DNA from: Candidatus Contendibacter sp.
GTDB taxonomy: Bacteria; Pseudomonadota; Gammaproteobacteria; Competibacterales; Competibacteraceae
Reading direction: 5' to 3'
Assembly (NCBI GenBank): GCA_029624675.1
Contig: JARSSP010000069.1
Location: 1-50,956 of the forward strand
DNA length: 50,956 nt
Part shown: positions 23,892 through 32,480 of the stretch, one piece after another
How positions within the stretch are numbered: position 1 is the first letter of the stretch
Layout: each line of letters begins with the position of its first letter
The notes under the pieces: generated by a model
Database searches by the model: none
Seen by the model: only the letters and a program-made list of their open reading frames with translations
What the model was told of the DNA's origin: nothing
Made by a program: the position numbers and the translations under genes

Positions 23892-25781
23892 ATGAACGCC
23901 ACGACCTACGACGCCTCCGCGATTGAAGTGCTCAGCGGCCTGGACCCGGTGCGCAAGCGGCCGGGGATGTACACCGACACCACCCGCCCCAACCATCTGG
24001 CCCAGGAGGTGATCGACAACAGCGTGGACGAGGCCCTGGCCGGCCACGCCACGACGGTGACGGTCATCCTGCACGCCGATGGCTCGCTGGCGGTGGCCGA
24101 CGACGGGCGCGGGATGCCGGTGGACCTGCATCCAGAGGAGGGTATTCCCGGCGTCGAACTGATCCTGACCCGATTGCACGCCGGCGGCAAGTTCTCCGAC
24201 CGCAACTATCGCTTCGCCGGTGGCCTGCATGGAGTCGGGGTGTCGGTGGTGAACGCTCTGTCCAGCCACCTGGAGGTGTGGGTCAAGCGTGGTGGCAAGG
24301 AGTACAACATGGCCTTTGCCGGCGGCGACAAAGTGTCCGATCTGGAGGAGATCGGCACGGCGCCGCGCCGCGCGACGGGTACCACCCTGCGGTTCTGGCC
24401 GGACCCGCGCTATTTCGACTCGCCCAAGTTTTCCGTGCCCCGACTCAAGCATGTCCTGCGGGCCAAGGCGGTGCTGTGTCCGGGATTGAAGGTGGTTTTC
24501 ACCGACGAGGCAGCCGGTGAGCACATCACTTGGCATTACGAGGACGGCTTGACCGACTATCTCAAGGAGGCGCTGGGCTCGGCACTGTTGCTACCCGACC
24601 CGCCGTTCGTCGGCCATGTCGGCGGCGAGCGCGAAACCGCCGACTGGGCCTTGACCTGGCTGCCGGAGGGCGGCGAAGCGGTCGCGGAAAGCTACGTCAA
24701 CCTGATTCCAACCCCGCAGGGTGGCACGCACGTCAACGGGCTGCGCGGCGGGCTGACCGACGCGGTGCGCGAGTTTTGCGAGTTTCGCAACCTGGCGCCG
24801 CGCGGGTTGCGGATCGCGCCGGAGGATGTGTGGGATGGCTGTTGCTACGTGCTGTCGGTCCGGCTGCGGGACCCGCAGTTTTCCGGCCAGACCAAGGAGC
24901 GACTGTCCTCGCGGGAATGCGCGGTGTTCGTGGCCGGGGTGGTCAAGGATGCGCTCAGTCTGTGGCTGAACCAGCATCCGGAGACCGGGGAGCGCATCGC
25001 CCAACTGGCGCTGGCGAACGCGCAGAAACGCTCGCGGGCGAGTCGCAAGGTGGTGCGCAAGCAGGTGACCAGCGGCCCCGCGCTGCCCGGCAAGCTGACC
25101 GATTGCACCGCGCAGGACTTGGCCCGCGCCGAGCTGTTCCTGGTGGAGGGCGATTCCGCCGGCGGTTCCGCCAAGCAGGCCCGCAACCGCGAATTCCAGG
25201 CGGTGATGCCGTTGCGCGGCAAGATTCTCAATACCTGGGAGGTGGATTCCGCCGAGGTGATGGCTTCACAGGAGGTGCATGACATCGCGGTGGCGATTGG
25301 GGTCGACCCCGGTTCCAGCGAGTTGACCGGGTTGCGCTACGGCAAGATCTGCATTTTGGCCGACGCCGATTCCGACGGCCTGCACATCGCCACCCTGCTG
25401 TGCGCGCTGTTCGTGCGCCATTTCCGGCCCTTGGTGGAGGCTGGGCACGTTCACGTCGCCATGCCGCCGCTGTTTCGGATCGATGTCGGCAAGGAGGTGT
25501 TCTACGCCCTGGACGAGGCGGAGAAACAGGGTGTTCTTGACCGGATCGCCGCCGAGAAGAAGAAGGGCAAGGTCAACGTCACCCGTTTCAAGGGCCTGGG
25601 TGAGATGAATCCGCTGCAACTGCGGGAAACCACCATGGACCCCGCCACCCGCCGGCTGGTGCAACTGACGCTTGATGCCGGCGACGATACCCTGGCGCTG
25701 ATGGATCTGTTGCTGGCGAAGAAACGCGCGGGAGATCGGAAGAACTGGCTGGAGGAGAAGGGTAATCTGGCGGAGGTGTAG
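23892..25781 (+). CDS. parE: DNA topoisomerase IV subunit B
   Basis: A 629-residue GHKL ATPase subunit that decatenates chromosomes with ParC (E. coli ParE has 630 residues). The ATP site includes LDPVRKRPGMY, EVIDNSVDEALAG, ADDGRGMPVDLH and GGLHGVGVSVVNALS. The TOPRIM domain has LFLVEGDSAGGSAKQARNR, PLRGKILN and DADSDGLHIATLLCALF. The QTKERLSSRE and FKGLGEMNPLQL blocks are also present. parC is not in the window. The gene stands alone, divergent from ydfG. Confidence 0.97.
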   Translation: MNATTYDASAIEVLSGLDPVRKRPGMYTDTTRPNHLAQEVIDNSVDEALAGHATTVTVILHADGSLAVADDGRGMPVDLHPEEGIPGVELILTRLHAGGKFSDRNYRFAGGLHGVGVSVVNALSSHLEVWVKRGGKEYNMAFAGGDKVSDLEEIGTAPRRATGTTLRFWPDPRYFDSPKFSVPRLKHVLRAKAVLCPGLKVVFTDEAAGEHITWHYEDGLTDYLKEALGSALLLPDPPFVGHVGGERETADWALTWLPEGGEAVAESYVNLIPTPQGGTHVNGLRGGLTDAVREFCEFRNLAPRGLRIAPEDVWDGCCYVLSVRLRDPQFSGQTKERLSSRECAVFVAGVVKDALSLWLNQHPETGERIAQLALANAQKRSRASRKVVRKQVTSGPALPGKLTDCTAQDLARAELFLVEGDSAGGSAKQARNREFQAVMPLRGKILNTWEVDSAEVMASQEVHDIAVAIGVDPGSSELTGLRYGKICILADADSDGLHIATLLCALFVRHFRPLVEAGHVHVAMPPLFRIDVGKEVFYALDEAEKQGVLDRIAAEKKKGKVNVTRFKGLGEMNPLQLRETTMDPATRRLVQLTLDAGDDTLALMDLLLAKKRAGDRKNWLEEKGNLAEV

Positions 25782-25971
25782 CTTCGGTCTGTGCTTGGTG
25801 GCCAGGGAAGCCATGGAAAATAAGGAATCGGTGAAAAAGATGATGACGACCGCAACCTTATTTTACGCGCCGTGTCTTGCCCATCCTGGATTCAGCATCT
25901 ACGTTTATGGATGCCGCTCCCCGTGGCGGCGTGATCCAGCTTGAAACAATGACACCGTAAGGAGGTTGAGG

Positions 25972-26475
25972 ATGAAGAAGCAGTTGCTGATGGGCGTGGC
26001 CGGGCTGTGCGCGATGGGATTGTCCGCTGGTGCTTGGGCGGCCGAAGCCGCGACGGCCGACGAAGTGGTTGCCAAGGTCAAGGAAGCCGCCGCCGCCGTT
26101 AAGGCGAGCAGCGCCGATGTCGTTCTGTCGGAGTTCGACAAGAAAGACGGCAAGTGGGCCTGGAAGGATACCTATGTGTTCGTGCTCGATTGCACCGCCG
26201 GCACCATGAAGGCCCATCCGAATGAGAAGGTCAAGGGCATGAAGCTGACCGATCTCAAGGACAAGGCCACCGACAAGGAATTTGGCACCGCCCTGTGCAA
26301 TGCCGCCAAGAGTGCCAAGGGTGGCTGGGTCGAGTACATGTGGACCAAGCCCGGCGCTGAAGGCAACCATCGCAAGGTCGCTTATGTGCTGTCCGCTGGT
26401 AATTATCAGGTGGCCGCTGGCGTCTACGACGACAAGTTGACCGCCAAGGACCTGGAAGCCAAGAGCGCGAAGTAA
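25972..26475 (+). CDS. Exported single-cache-domain protein
   Basis: A 167-residue protein with a signal peptide (MKKQLLMGVAGLCAMGLSA) cut near AWA. The mature part has a helical spacer rich in Ala/Lys and a cache-type fold: YVFVLDCTAGTMKAHPN, KGMKLTDLKDK, GWVEYMWTKPGAE and YVLSAGNYQVAAGVYDD. Cache domains bind small ligands outside the cytoplasm, usually within receptors; here the domain is free in the periplasm. Two Cys residues are present. AAGGAGG six bases upstream fixes the start and predicts strong expression. A hairpin terminator follows, so it is likely transcribed alone. Confidence 0.8.
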   Translation: MKKQLLMGVAGLCAMGLSAGAWAAEAATADEVVAKVKEAAAAVKASSADVVLSEFDKKDGKWAWKDTYVFVLDCTAGTMKAHPNEKVKGMKLTDLKDKATDKEFGTALCNAAKSAKGGWVEYMWTKPGAEGNHRKVAYVLSAGNYQVAAGVYDDKLTAKDLEAKSAK

Positions 26476-26482
26476 GCTAGAC

Positions 26483-26549
26483 CCCATCGCGTTTCGCCCC
26501 CACCTCTGGCCTTCCCGCCAGCAGCGAAGCGCGATGGGTTTGAGTTTTT
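26483..26549 (+). terminator. Probable rho-independent terminator after the cache gene
   Basis: CCCATCGCGTTTCGC at 26483-26497 pairs with GCGAAGCGCGATGGG at 26524-26538 (15 bp with one G-T wobble), followed by a T-rich tract up to 26549. The 26-base loop is longer than usual. It separates the cache gene from the barrel gene. Confidence 0.5.
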
Positions 26550-26567
26550 GATCGAGGGATAGCCGCC

Positions 26568-29500
26568 GTGGAACAGAGGAAGGGCGCAAGCGACCGGGCC
26601 GGGCGGTTGCTTGGAAACGGGTTGAGCTGGGTTTATTTTCTGTTTCTCCTCATCGTGTTGTCGCCCATTGGTCCCGCCCTGGCCCAGGACGCGGGTCAGG
26701 TGGTGAGCGTCCTGGGCGGCGCGGAAGTTTGGCGTGACGGTCGCTGGCAGGCGATTGATGATGGCGCGACGCTGGCGGCCGGCGAAGTAGTGCGGACTAG
26801 CGAGGGCGGTCGGATGGCGATCCTGCTGGCCAACGGCGTCCAACTCAAGCTCAACGCCAACAGCCGGTTGGAACTCAAGCAGGTCAATCCGCCGACGGAA
26901 GGGTTCGCGCCCGCCACCGCTCAGGTGGTGCGAAATATTCTGCGCGTGCTGAACGGCGAAATCTGGGTTCGCAACGGCGGCGAACCGCTGGAAATTCAGA
27001 CCGTCCCGGCCGTCGCCACCATTCGCGGCACCGAATTCAACCTGGCGGTCGATCCGGGCGACGCGGCGCGACTGGCGGTGCTCAACGGCCTGGTCGAGTT
27101 CAGCAATCCCCAGGGCAGCGTGCTGGTGGCGGCCAACGAACAGGCCAGCGTCAAGCTTGGCGAGGCGCCGCGCAAGACGGTGTTGCTCAATCCGCTCGAC
27201 GCGGTGCAATGGTCGCTTTATTACCCGGACCCGGTCGGTGATCCGGCGGAACGGGCGCGGGACCCGAAGTCGCCCCGCTACTGGACCCAGGCGTCCCAGG
27301 CCGCGCTCCTGCGGGGTGACGTGCCGCAAGCCCGGCAGGCGCTCGACCGGGCGCTGGCGCTCGATCCCAACGACGCGGCGGCCTACAGCCTGCGCTCCAC
27401 CATCGCCTTGGTGCAAAACCGCCAGGCGGAGGCGCGAACCGACGCCGAGCGGGCCATCGCCGCCGATCCGGCGTCATCCGCGGCCTGGCTCGGTCTGAGC
27501 TTCGTCCAGCAGGCCGAGTTCGATCTGAACGGCGCCCTGGCCAGCGCTCGCAAGGCGGTCAAACTCGATCCGGCCAACGTCCGGGCGCTGGTTCAGGAAA
27601 GCAGCCTGCTGTTCGGCATGGGCCGGCTGCGCGACGCCGTCAAGGTCGCGCAACGGGCGCGGCGCCAGGCGCCGGACGACGCCATGGTCAATACAGTCTG
27701 GGGCTTCCTGCAACTGGCGCGTTTCCGGATCGACGAGGCCCGCGACGCCTTTCAGGCCGCCATCGGCCAGGATTCCACCCTGGGCCTGCCGCATCTCGGT
27801 TTGGGGCTGGTGCTGTTCCGGCGCAACCAGACCGACGCGGCGGTGGCCGAGATGCGCCAGGCGACGCTGCTGGAGCCGATGGTGTCGCTGTACAACAGCT
27901 ATCTCGGCAAGGCGTTTTACGAGGTCAAGGACGACCGGCGAGCGCAAAAGTATCTCGACGCGGCCAAGCAACTCGATCCCCGCGATCCCACGCCCTGGTT
28001 TTACAACGCCATCCGCTTGCAGAGCATCAACCGCCCCATCGAGGCGGTACAGGAATTGCAAAAATCCGTCGAACTCAACGATGACCGGGGTGTGTACCGT
28101 TCGCGGTTGCTGCTGGATGAAGACTTGGCCGCCAGGGCTGCGACCTTGGGACGCATCTACAACGAAGTGGGCTTTACCGAGCTCGGCCTGCAACAAGGCT
28201 GGCAATCGGTCACTCGCGATCCGACCAATTACTCGGCGCATCGGCTGCTGGCGGATTCCTACGCGGCGTTGCCTGGGGTTGAAGCGGCGCGAGCGAGCGA
28301 GTTGCTGCAAGCGCAGTTGTTGCAACCGGTCAACATCACCCCGGTTTCGCCGCGAATGGCGGAAACCAAGCTGTTGATTCCCAGCGGCGGGCCGATTACT
28401 CCCTCTCTGTACGAGTTCAATCCGCTGTTCGTGCAGAATCAGCCCACGCTGTTTTTCTCGGGGCTGGGCGGCAGTCAGGATACGTGGGGCGATGAATTGA
28501 TCGTGTCTGGCTTGGGGGATCGGTTTTCCTACAGTCTCGGTCAGTTGCACTATCAGAGTAACGGTTACCGGGACAATAACGATTTGAAGAACGATCTCTA
28601 CAATCTGTTCGCGCAGGTCGCGGTGACGCCGGACTTCAATCTTCAGGCGGAATATCGGCATCGGGAAACGACCAGCGGCGATCTCCGATCCCAGTTTGAT
28701 GGATCGTTCTTTCGATTTGAGCGCCGGAACATCAATCAGGATACCGCCCGCGTCGGCGCGCGTTATTCGCTGTCGCCCCAAACCGACCTGATCGCTTCGG
28801 TTATCTACGTCGATCGGGATTCCACTCTTCAGGGCCTCTCTTATAAATTGGATACGAGAAGTGAGGGCACTCAGGCGGAGGCCCAACTGCTTTATAAAGC
28901 CGAACCATTCAATTTGATTACTGGCCTTGGTGGCTATTCGTTGAATATCGATCTGACCGATCAACCTAACACCAAAGCTACTCAGCAAAATATCTATGGT
29001 TATGGATATATCAAGATTCCCGATAATGTGATTTGGACTGTCGGTTTGAGCTATGAATCCGATGAAAATCCAAATGCGAACTTGAATAAACTCAATCCAA
29101 AGCTTGGCGTGCAGTGGGCGATCAACGATCAGATATCGTTGCGCGCCGCCGCCTTCCAGACCGTCAAAAGGGCATTTGCAGCCGAGCAAACCATCGAACC
29201 GACACAAGTGGCCGGGTTCAATCAATTGCTGGATTATGTGGATACGACCGTATCGAAGAATTATGGCGCCGCTCTCGATATCCGCTTCAACAAACAACTC
29301 TTTGGTGGCTTGGGGGCGTTGAGACGGGACAACGACGTTCCCTTTGGGCAGTTGGCGGTACCCGAATTCTATGAGGTTGTGAGCAGTCAGAATAATTTAT
29401 ATAACGCTTACTTAAATTGGCTGCCCAGCCAAAACTGGGCGTTGTCCGCTTCACTGCTTTACGAAACATTGAAGCCTGACCAAGACTGCCTGTTTTGTTT

Positions 29501-29777
29501 ATATTTCTACCCGGCTGAATTGAAAACCCTTTCCATGCCTTTGAATCTTCGATACTTCGATCCTTCGGGATTCTTTGCTGGATTAGGCATTGTTTATGTG
29601 AATCAGGAGATTCAGGTCCTCGATCCTGAGTCCTTGACTCTTTCGCCAACCCAGAACGAGAACTTTACCCTGATCAATGTCGGTTTGGGTTATCGTTTTC
29701 CTAAACGATGGGGAATTGTTGCTCTCCAGGTCGATAATGTGTTCGATAAGAAGTTTTATTTCAATATCCAAGGTTAA
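26568..29777 (+). CDS. FecR-TPR-beta-barrel outer membrane protein, last 31 codons cut off by an insertion
   Basis: A 1069-residue reading frame with a GTG start (GAGGG upstream). Signal peptide to about residue 39 (PALAQ). A FecR-like domain spans about 43-200 (GAEVWRDGRWQAIDDGATL, TVPAVATIRGTEFNLAV). At least eight TPR-like repeats occupy about 235-560 (ARQALDRALALDPNDAAAY). From about 610 to the end there are alternating aromatic strands of an outer-membrane barrel with the late motif VDNVFDKKFYF, as in TonB-receptor-like barrels. The frame stops at TAA 29775-29777, which lies in an inserted element. Removing that element adds a terminus ending in Phe (29977-30072). As it stands the protein lacks its last strand, so assembly by the BAM machinery may fail. 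Ligand and function are unknown. Confidence 0.8.
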   Translation: MEQRKGASDRAGRLLGNGLSWVYFLFLLIVLSPIGPALAQDAGQVVSVLGGAEVWRDGRWQAIDDGATLAAGEVVRTSEGGRMAILLANGVQLKLNANSRLELKQVNPPTEGFAPATAQVVRNILRVLNGEIWVRNGGEPLEIQTVPAVATIRGTEFNLAVDPGDAARLAVLNGLVEFSNPQGSVLVAANEQASVKLGEAPRKTVLLNPLDAVQWSLYYPDPVGDPAERARDPKSPRYWTQASQAALLRGDVPQARQALDRALALDPNDAAAYSLRSTIALVQNRQAEARTDAERAIAADPASSAAWLGLSFVQQAEFDLNGALASARKAVKLDPANVRALVQESSLLFGMGRLRDAVKVAQRARRQAPDDAMVNTVWGFLQLARFRIDEARDAFQAAIGQDSTLGLPHLGLGLVLFRRNQTDAAVAEMRQATLLEPMVSLYNSYLGKAFYEVKDDRRAQKYLDAAKQLDPRDPTPWFYNAIRLQSINRPIEAVQELQKSVELNDDRGVYRSRLLLDEDLAARAATLGRIYNEVGFTELGLQQGWQSVTRDPTNYSAHRLLADSYAALPGVEAARASELLQAQLLQPVNITPVSPRMAETKLLIPSGGPITPSLYEFNPLFVQNQPTLFFSGLGGSQDTWGDELIVSGLGDRFSYSLGQLHYQSNGYRDNNDLKNDLYNLFAQVAVTPDFNLQAEYRHRETTSGDLRSQFDGSFFRFERRNINQDTARVGARYSLSPQTDLIASVIYVDRDSTLQGLSYKLDTRSEGTQAEAQLLYKAEPFNLITGLGGYSLNIDLTDQPNTKATQQNIYGYGYIKIPDNVIWTVGLSYESDENPNANLNKLNPKLGVQWAINDQISLRAAAFQTVKRAFAAEQTIEPTQVAGFNQLLDYVDTTVSKNYGAALDIRFNKQLFGGLGALRRDNDVPFGQLAVPEFYEVVSSQNNLYNAYLNWLPSQNWALSASLLYETLKPDQDCLFCLYFYPAELKTLSMPLNLRYFDPSGFFAGLGIVYVNQEIQVLDPESLTLSPTQNENFTLINVGLGYRFPKRWGIVALQVDNVFDKKFYFNIQG

Positions 29778-29976
29778 AACCACCGGCTTTAGCCGGTCAG
29801 CTTTCAGCTACGACTCTCCAAGCAGATTCCGATGCGCTCTAAATTGGTCTTAATTGAGTGCCGGATGCTATTGTTGCAATCGTCATGTTTTTAAAGCGCC
29901 GGGTGCATTGATGGGTGGACTTTTAGTCCTCTGCACCCGGCGCAGAACCCACCGGCTTTAGCCGGTGGTTGTTTAG
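29775..29976 (+). mobile_element. 202-bp non-autonomous IS200/IS605-like element (PATE/MITE type)
   Basis: The left end carries the hairpin ACCGGC-TTTA-GCCGGT (29782-29797). The right end carries CCACCGGC-TTTA-GCCGGTGG and stops at GTTTAG, matching the copy at 21-53. Inside is a 12-bp inverted repeat (29896-29907 and 29932-29943). No transposase fits in 202 bp. The borders are fixed within one base by function: joining 29774 to 29977 restores the barrel reading frame exactly, with no target duplication, as expected for single-strand IS200/IS605 transposition. Plus orientation follows the hairpin order. The family call is from hairpin form, not from a database match. Confidence 0.7.
29896..29943 (+). 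other. Nested stem-loop next to the element right end, omega-RNA-like position
   Basis: GCGCCGGGTGCA and TGCACCCGGCGC make a perfect 12-bp stem. Inside the 24-base loop, GGAC-TTTTA-GTCC can form a second stem. It lies just before the right-end hairpin, where TnpB guide RNA scaffolds lie in autonomous IS605 elements. Whether it is transcribed or bound by a TnpB elsewhere in the genome is unknown. Confidence 0.3.
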
Positions 29977-30072
29977 TATCAGGATAACAATTTTCAAACA
30001 GGAGATGGGACTAGCAATCCCCTCTTCATTCCCGAACGAACCGTTTTCGGGCGGTTGGTTCTTAACTTCTAG
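29977..30072 (+). pseudogene. Displaced 3' end of the FecR-TPR-barrel gene
   Basis: This stretch has no start of its own. Read in frame from TAT at 29977 it encodes YQDNNFQTGDG, continues to PERTVFGRLVLNF and ends at TAG 30070-30072. A final strand ending in Phe is the usual C-terminal signal of outer-membrane barrels. It directly continues the frame broken at 29774. The next gene starts 25 bases after this stop, which suggests the barrel gene and the small gene formed one operon before the insertion. Confidence 0.85.
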
Positions 30073-30096
30073 CCACACCCAAAAGGAGAAAATTCA

Positions 30097-30342
30097 ATGA
30101 GTCTGACCGGTGTTGAATTACCTGCCAGTACCCTTGGCAATATTGAGCCTAATACGGTGCTGGTGGTTATCTCGGATGAAAAGGGAAAGGCAAGGGTAGC
30201 GAAGGTCGATTACCAATCGATTGCCAAAAGCGAACCTTTCTTAAAAATAACCGCTGGTTCTTCTCCCGATACGGCACAGGCGCAAGGTGGATGTTGGAAG
30301 CGTATCAATGGTCAATTGGTATGGGTTAACCCATGTGTGTGA
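30097..30342 (+). CDS. Small protein of unknown family with a GG-Cys...Cys C-terminus
   Basis: An 81-residue acidic-to-neutral protein with no signal peptide or membrane helix. The first ~45 residues look like a compact beta domain (NTVLVVISDEKGKARVAKVDY). A low-complexity stretch, SSPDTAQAQ, leads to GGCWKRINGQLVWVNPCV, so the last 16 residues are bounded by two Cys. AAGGAG eight bases before the ATG is a strong ribosome binding site. It lies between the barrel gene and the CHASE2 kinase gene, all on one strand. I do not recognise the family. The double-Gly before a Cys-bounded tail recalls a peptide precursor, but no maturation or export gene is nearby. A disulfide-closed tail is equally possible. 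Confidence 0.65.
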   Translation: MSLTGVELPASTLGNIEPNTVLVVISDEKGKARVAKVDYQSIAKSEPFLKITAGSSPDTAQAQGGCWKRINGQLVWVNPCV

Positions 30343-30383
30343 TGAACCCATGCTGATCTTGAGTTGACTAGCTACTTTAAGCC

Positions 30384-32480
30384 TTGTCCAAGCTCCAAAC
30401 TTCCTTGATTCCGTCGGCGGCGGTGGTTGCCGTCGCCGCTTTCGGAATTACGCTGTTTTTCTCCAAGCTGTCGTTTTTTTCCTTCCTCGAACTCAAGGGA
30501 CTCGATCTGCTGTTCGTCCTGCGTGGTCCCTTGCCTCCACCGGACTCCATCGTCATCGTCGCCATCGACGAACCCTCCATGGCCGAGATCGGCCGGCAAT
30601 GGCCCTGGCCGCGCAGCCTGCACGCTCAACTGATTCAACAACTCAACAAGGCCGGGGCCAAGGTCATTGGTTTCGACATCCTGTTTTCGGAGCCTTCCGA
30701 GCCGGCCGAGGATGCGGAACTGGCGCGCATTCTGCGCGGCAGTGGCAACGTCGTCCTGGTCAGTGCCCTGTCGGTGGTGAACGATCCCCTGTTTCGCCAT
30801 ACGACTCGAATCGATCCGATTCCAGCGTTGCGCGAGGCCGCCACGGTGGGTAGTCCGCTGATCAGCATCGACGCGGATGGGGTCGTGCGGCGGGCTCGCC
30901 TGTTGGCTCCCGATATGCCCTCGTTCGCCCTGCAAGTCATCCGGCGCTATCTGGAAAATCCAACGCCGAAAACCGCAGTGGCGACCAGAGCGAGCCGATT
31001 CAACCAAAGGGAATTGTTGCAAGAGGCATTGATCAATTACCGGGGACCACCGAAAACAATCAAGACTTTTTCGTATTACCAGGCTCTGCACTACGAACGG
31101 ATGCTGCCCCCTGGAGTTTTCGCCGGCAAAATCGTGTTGGTGGGCCGCCTGCTGGAAGCTATTCCCGAACCGCAACGCCTATCGGGCGACACCTTTCTCA
31201 CCCCATTCTCCTGGATCACTGGGAGCCCCTCCGCAGGCGTCGAGATTCAGGCCAACGTCATCGATAACCTTCTCAAAGGGCAGTTCGTCAGCGAATTGGG
31301 CGGGCATGGCCCATGGATTTTGCTGCTATCGTTGACGTTGGCCGCAAGTTTGCTTGTTGCACAGCTCAAACCCGTCACCGCCCTGATTACGACAGTGGCG
31401 CTGGCGATCTTGACGATGACAACAGCTTACCTGGTTTTCACTCACATGGATCTCTGGCTTCCCATGCTATCGACCGTCATGAGCCTTGGCCTGGTTTACG
31501 GCGGTCATTTACTGACCAAAACATTGAGGGCCGAGCACGAGCGTCGCCAACTGCTGGAGGAAATCAATCGCGATCTGGAGGCCAGGATTGCCGAGCGCAC
31601 CCAGGAACTTTCCACCGCCAATCAGAAACTGCATCAACGCCATCGAGAAATCGAGGCCGCTTATCAGGAATTGACCCGCACCCAGGAACAACTCGTCCAT
31701 TCGGGAAAAATGGCTTCACTGGGGTTATTGGTGGCCGGTGTTGCCCACGAATTGAATAATCCCATCAGTTATGTTTCCAGCAACCTGGAATTCGTCGAGG
31801 ACTACGCCGAGCGTCTGGTGAGAATGATTCAGACCCATGATAGGGTCGGTCAGCCGACTGATTCAGTCCACCATAACGATGAATTGCAGGAAGCAGATAA
31901 ATTCGACACCACTCTGCGAACCCTGCGGGAGTTGGTCTCCAGTTGCCGAGAAGGAACCGAACGGGTTAAAAAGATCGTGCTGGATTTGCGCGTTTTTTCT
32001 CGTACCGATGATGTCGGCCTAGTGCTGGCCGACTTGCATGAAGGCATCGAATCCACCCTGAATCTGCTCGCCAAGCAATATCAGGATCGAATCACCATCC
32101 ATCGCGAGTATGGCTGCTTGCCGCTGGTGGAATGCTATCCAGGCCAAATCAATCAGGTCTTCATGAATCTACTGCAAAACGCCGCGCAGGCGATCCAGAA
32201 ACCAAAGGGCGAAGTTTGGATCAGAACGGAACTGGATCAGGACTGCGCCAGGATCGTGATCAAAGACAATGGCGTCGGTATTCCAGAGAAGGATATGAGC
32301 CGAATCTTCGATCCCTTTTTCACCACCAAGCCGGTCGGTACGGGAACGGGACTGGGGCTGAGCATCAGCTATGGCATTATCGAAAAACATGGAGGAAAAA
32401 TTCGAGTTGCAAGCCAGGTGGGCGAGGGAACGGAATTTACGGTCGAATTACCTGTGCGTTTGATGAGGAAAGCGGTATGA
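30384..32480 (+). CDS. CHASE2-domain sensor histidine kinase
   Basis: A 698-residue kinase. A short N-terminal membrane helix precedes an extracytoplasmic CHASE2 domain (about 35-300: VIVAIDEPSMAEIGRQWPWPR, KVIGFDILFSEP, GVEIQANVIDNLL). Three consecutive helices follow (about 305-380), then a coiled coil and HisKA with phospho-acceptor His455 in GVAHELNNPISY. The ATPase domain has QVFMNLLQNAAQAI, DNGVGIPEKDMSRIFDPFFTTK and GTGLGLSIS. The stop overlaps the response-regulator start (ATGA), so the two form a pair. The start is TTG at 30384, immediately after an in-frame stop and without a clear ribosome binding site, so the true start could be slightly downstream. The CHASE2 ligand is unknown. 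Confidence 0.92.
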   Translation: MSKLQTSLIPSAAVVAVAAFGITLFFSKLSFFSFLELKGLDLLFVLRGPLPPPDSIVIVAIDEPSMAEIGRQWPWPRSLHAQLIQQLNKAGAKVIGFDILFSEPSEPAEDAELARILRGSGNVVLVSALSVVNDPLFRHTTRIDPIPALREAATVGSPLISIDADGVVRRARLLAPDMPSFALQVIRRYLENPTPKTAVATRASRFNQRELLQEALINYRGPPKTIKTFSYYQALHYERMLPPGVFAGKIVLVGRLLEAIPEPQRLSGDTFLTPFSWITGSPSAGVEIQANVIDNLLKGQFVSELGGHGPWILLLSLTLAASLLVAQLKPVTALITTVALAILTMTTAYLVFTHMDLWLPMLSTVMSLGLVYGGHLLTKTLRAEHERRQLLEEINRDLEARIAERTQELSTANQKLHQRHREIEAAYQELTRTQEQLVHSGKMASLGLLVAGVAHELNNPISYVSSNLEFVEDYAERLVRMIQTHDRVGQPTDSVHHNDELQEADKFDTTLRTLRELVSSCREGTERVKKIVLDLRVFSRTDDVGLVLADLHEGIESTLNLLAKQYQDRITIHREYGCLPLVECYPGQINQVFMNLLQNAAQAIQKPKGEVWIRTELDQDCARIVIKDNGVGIPEKDMSRIFDPFFTTKPVGTGTGLGLSISYGIIEKHGGKIRVASQVGEGTEFTVELPVRLMRKAV

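Noticed and set aside
27474..29297. Minus-strand frame of 607 codons opposite the barrel gene
   Set aside because: No recognisable domain; the plus strand has FecR, TPR and barrel features and a displaced C-terminus that fits.
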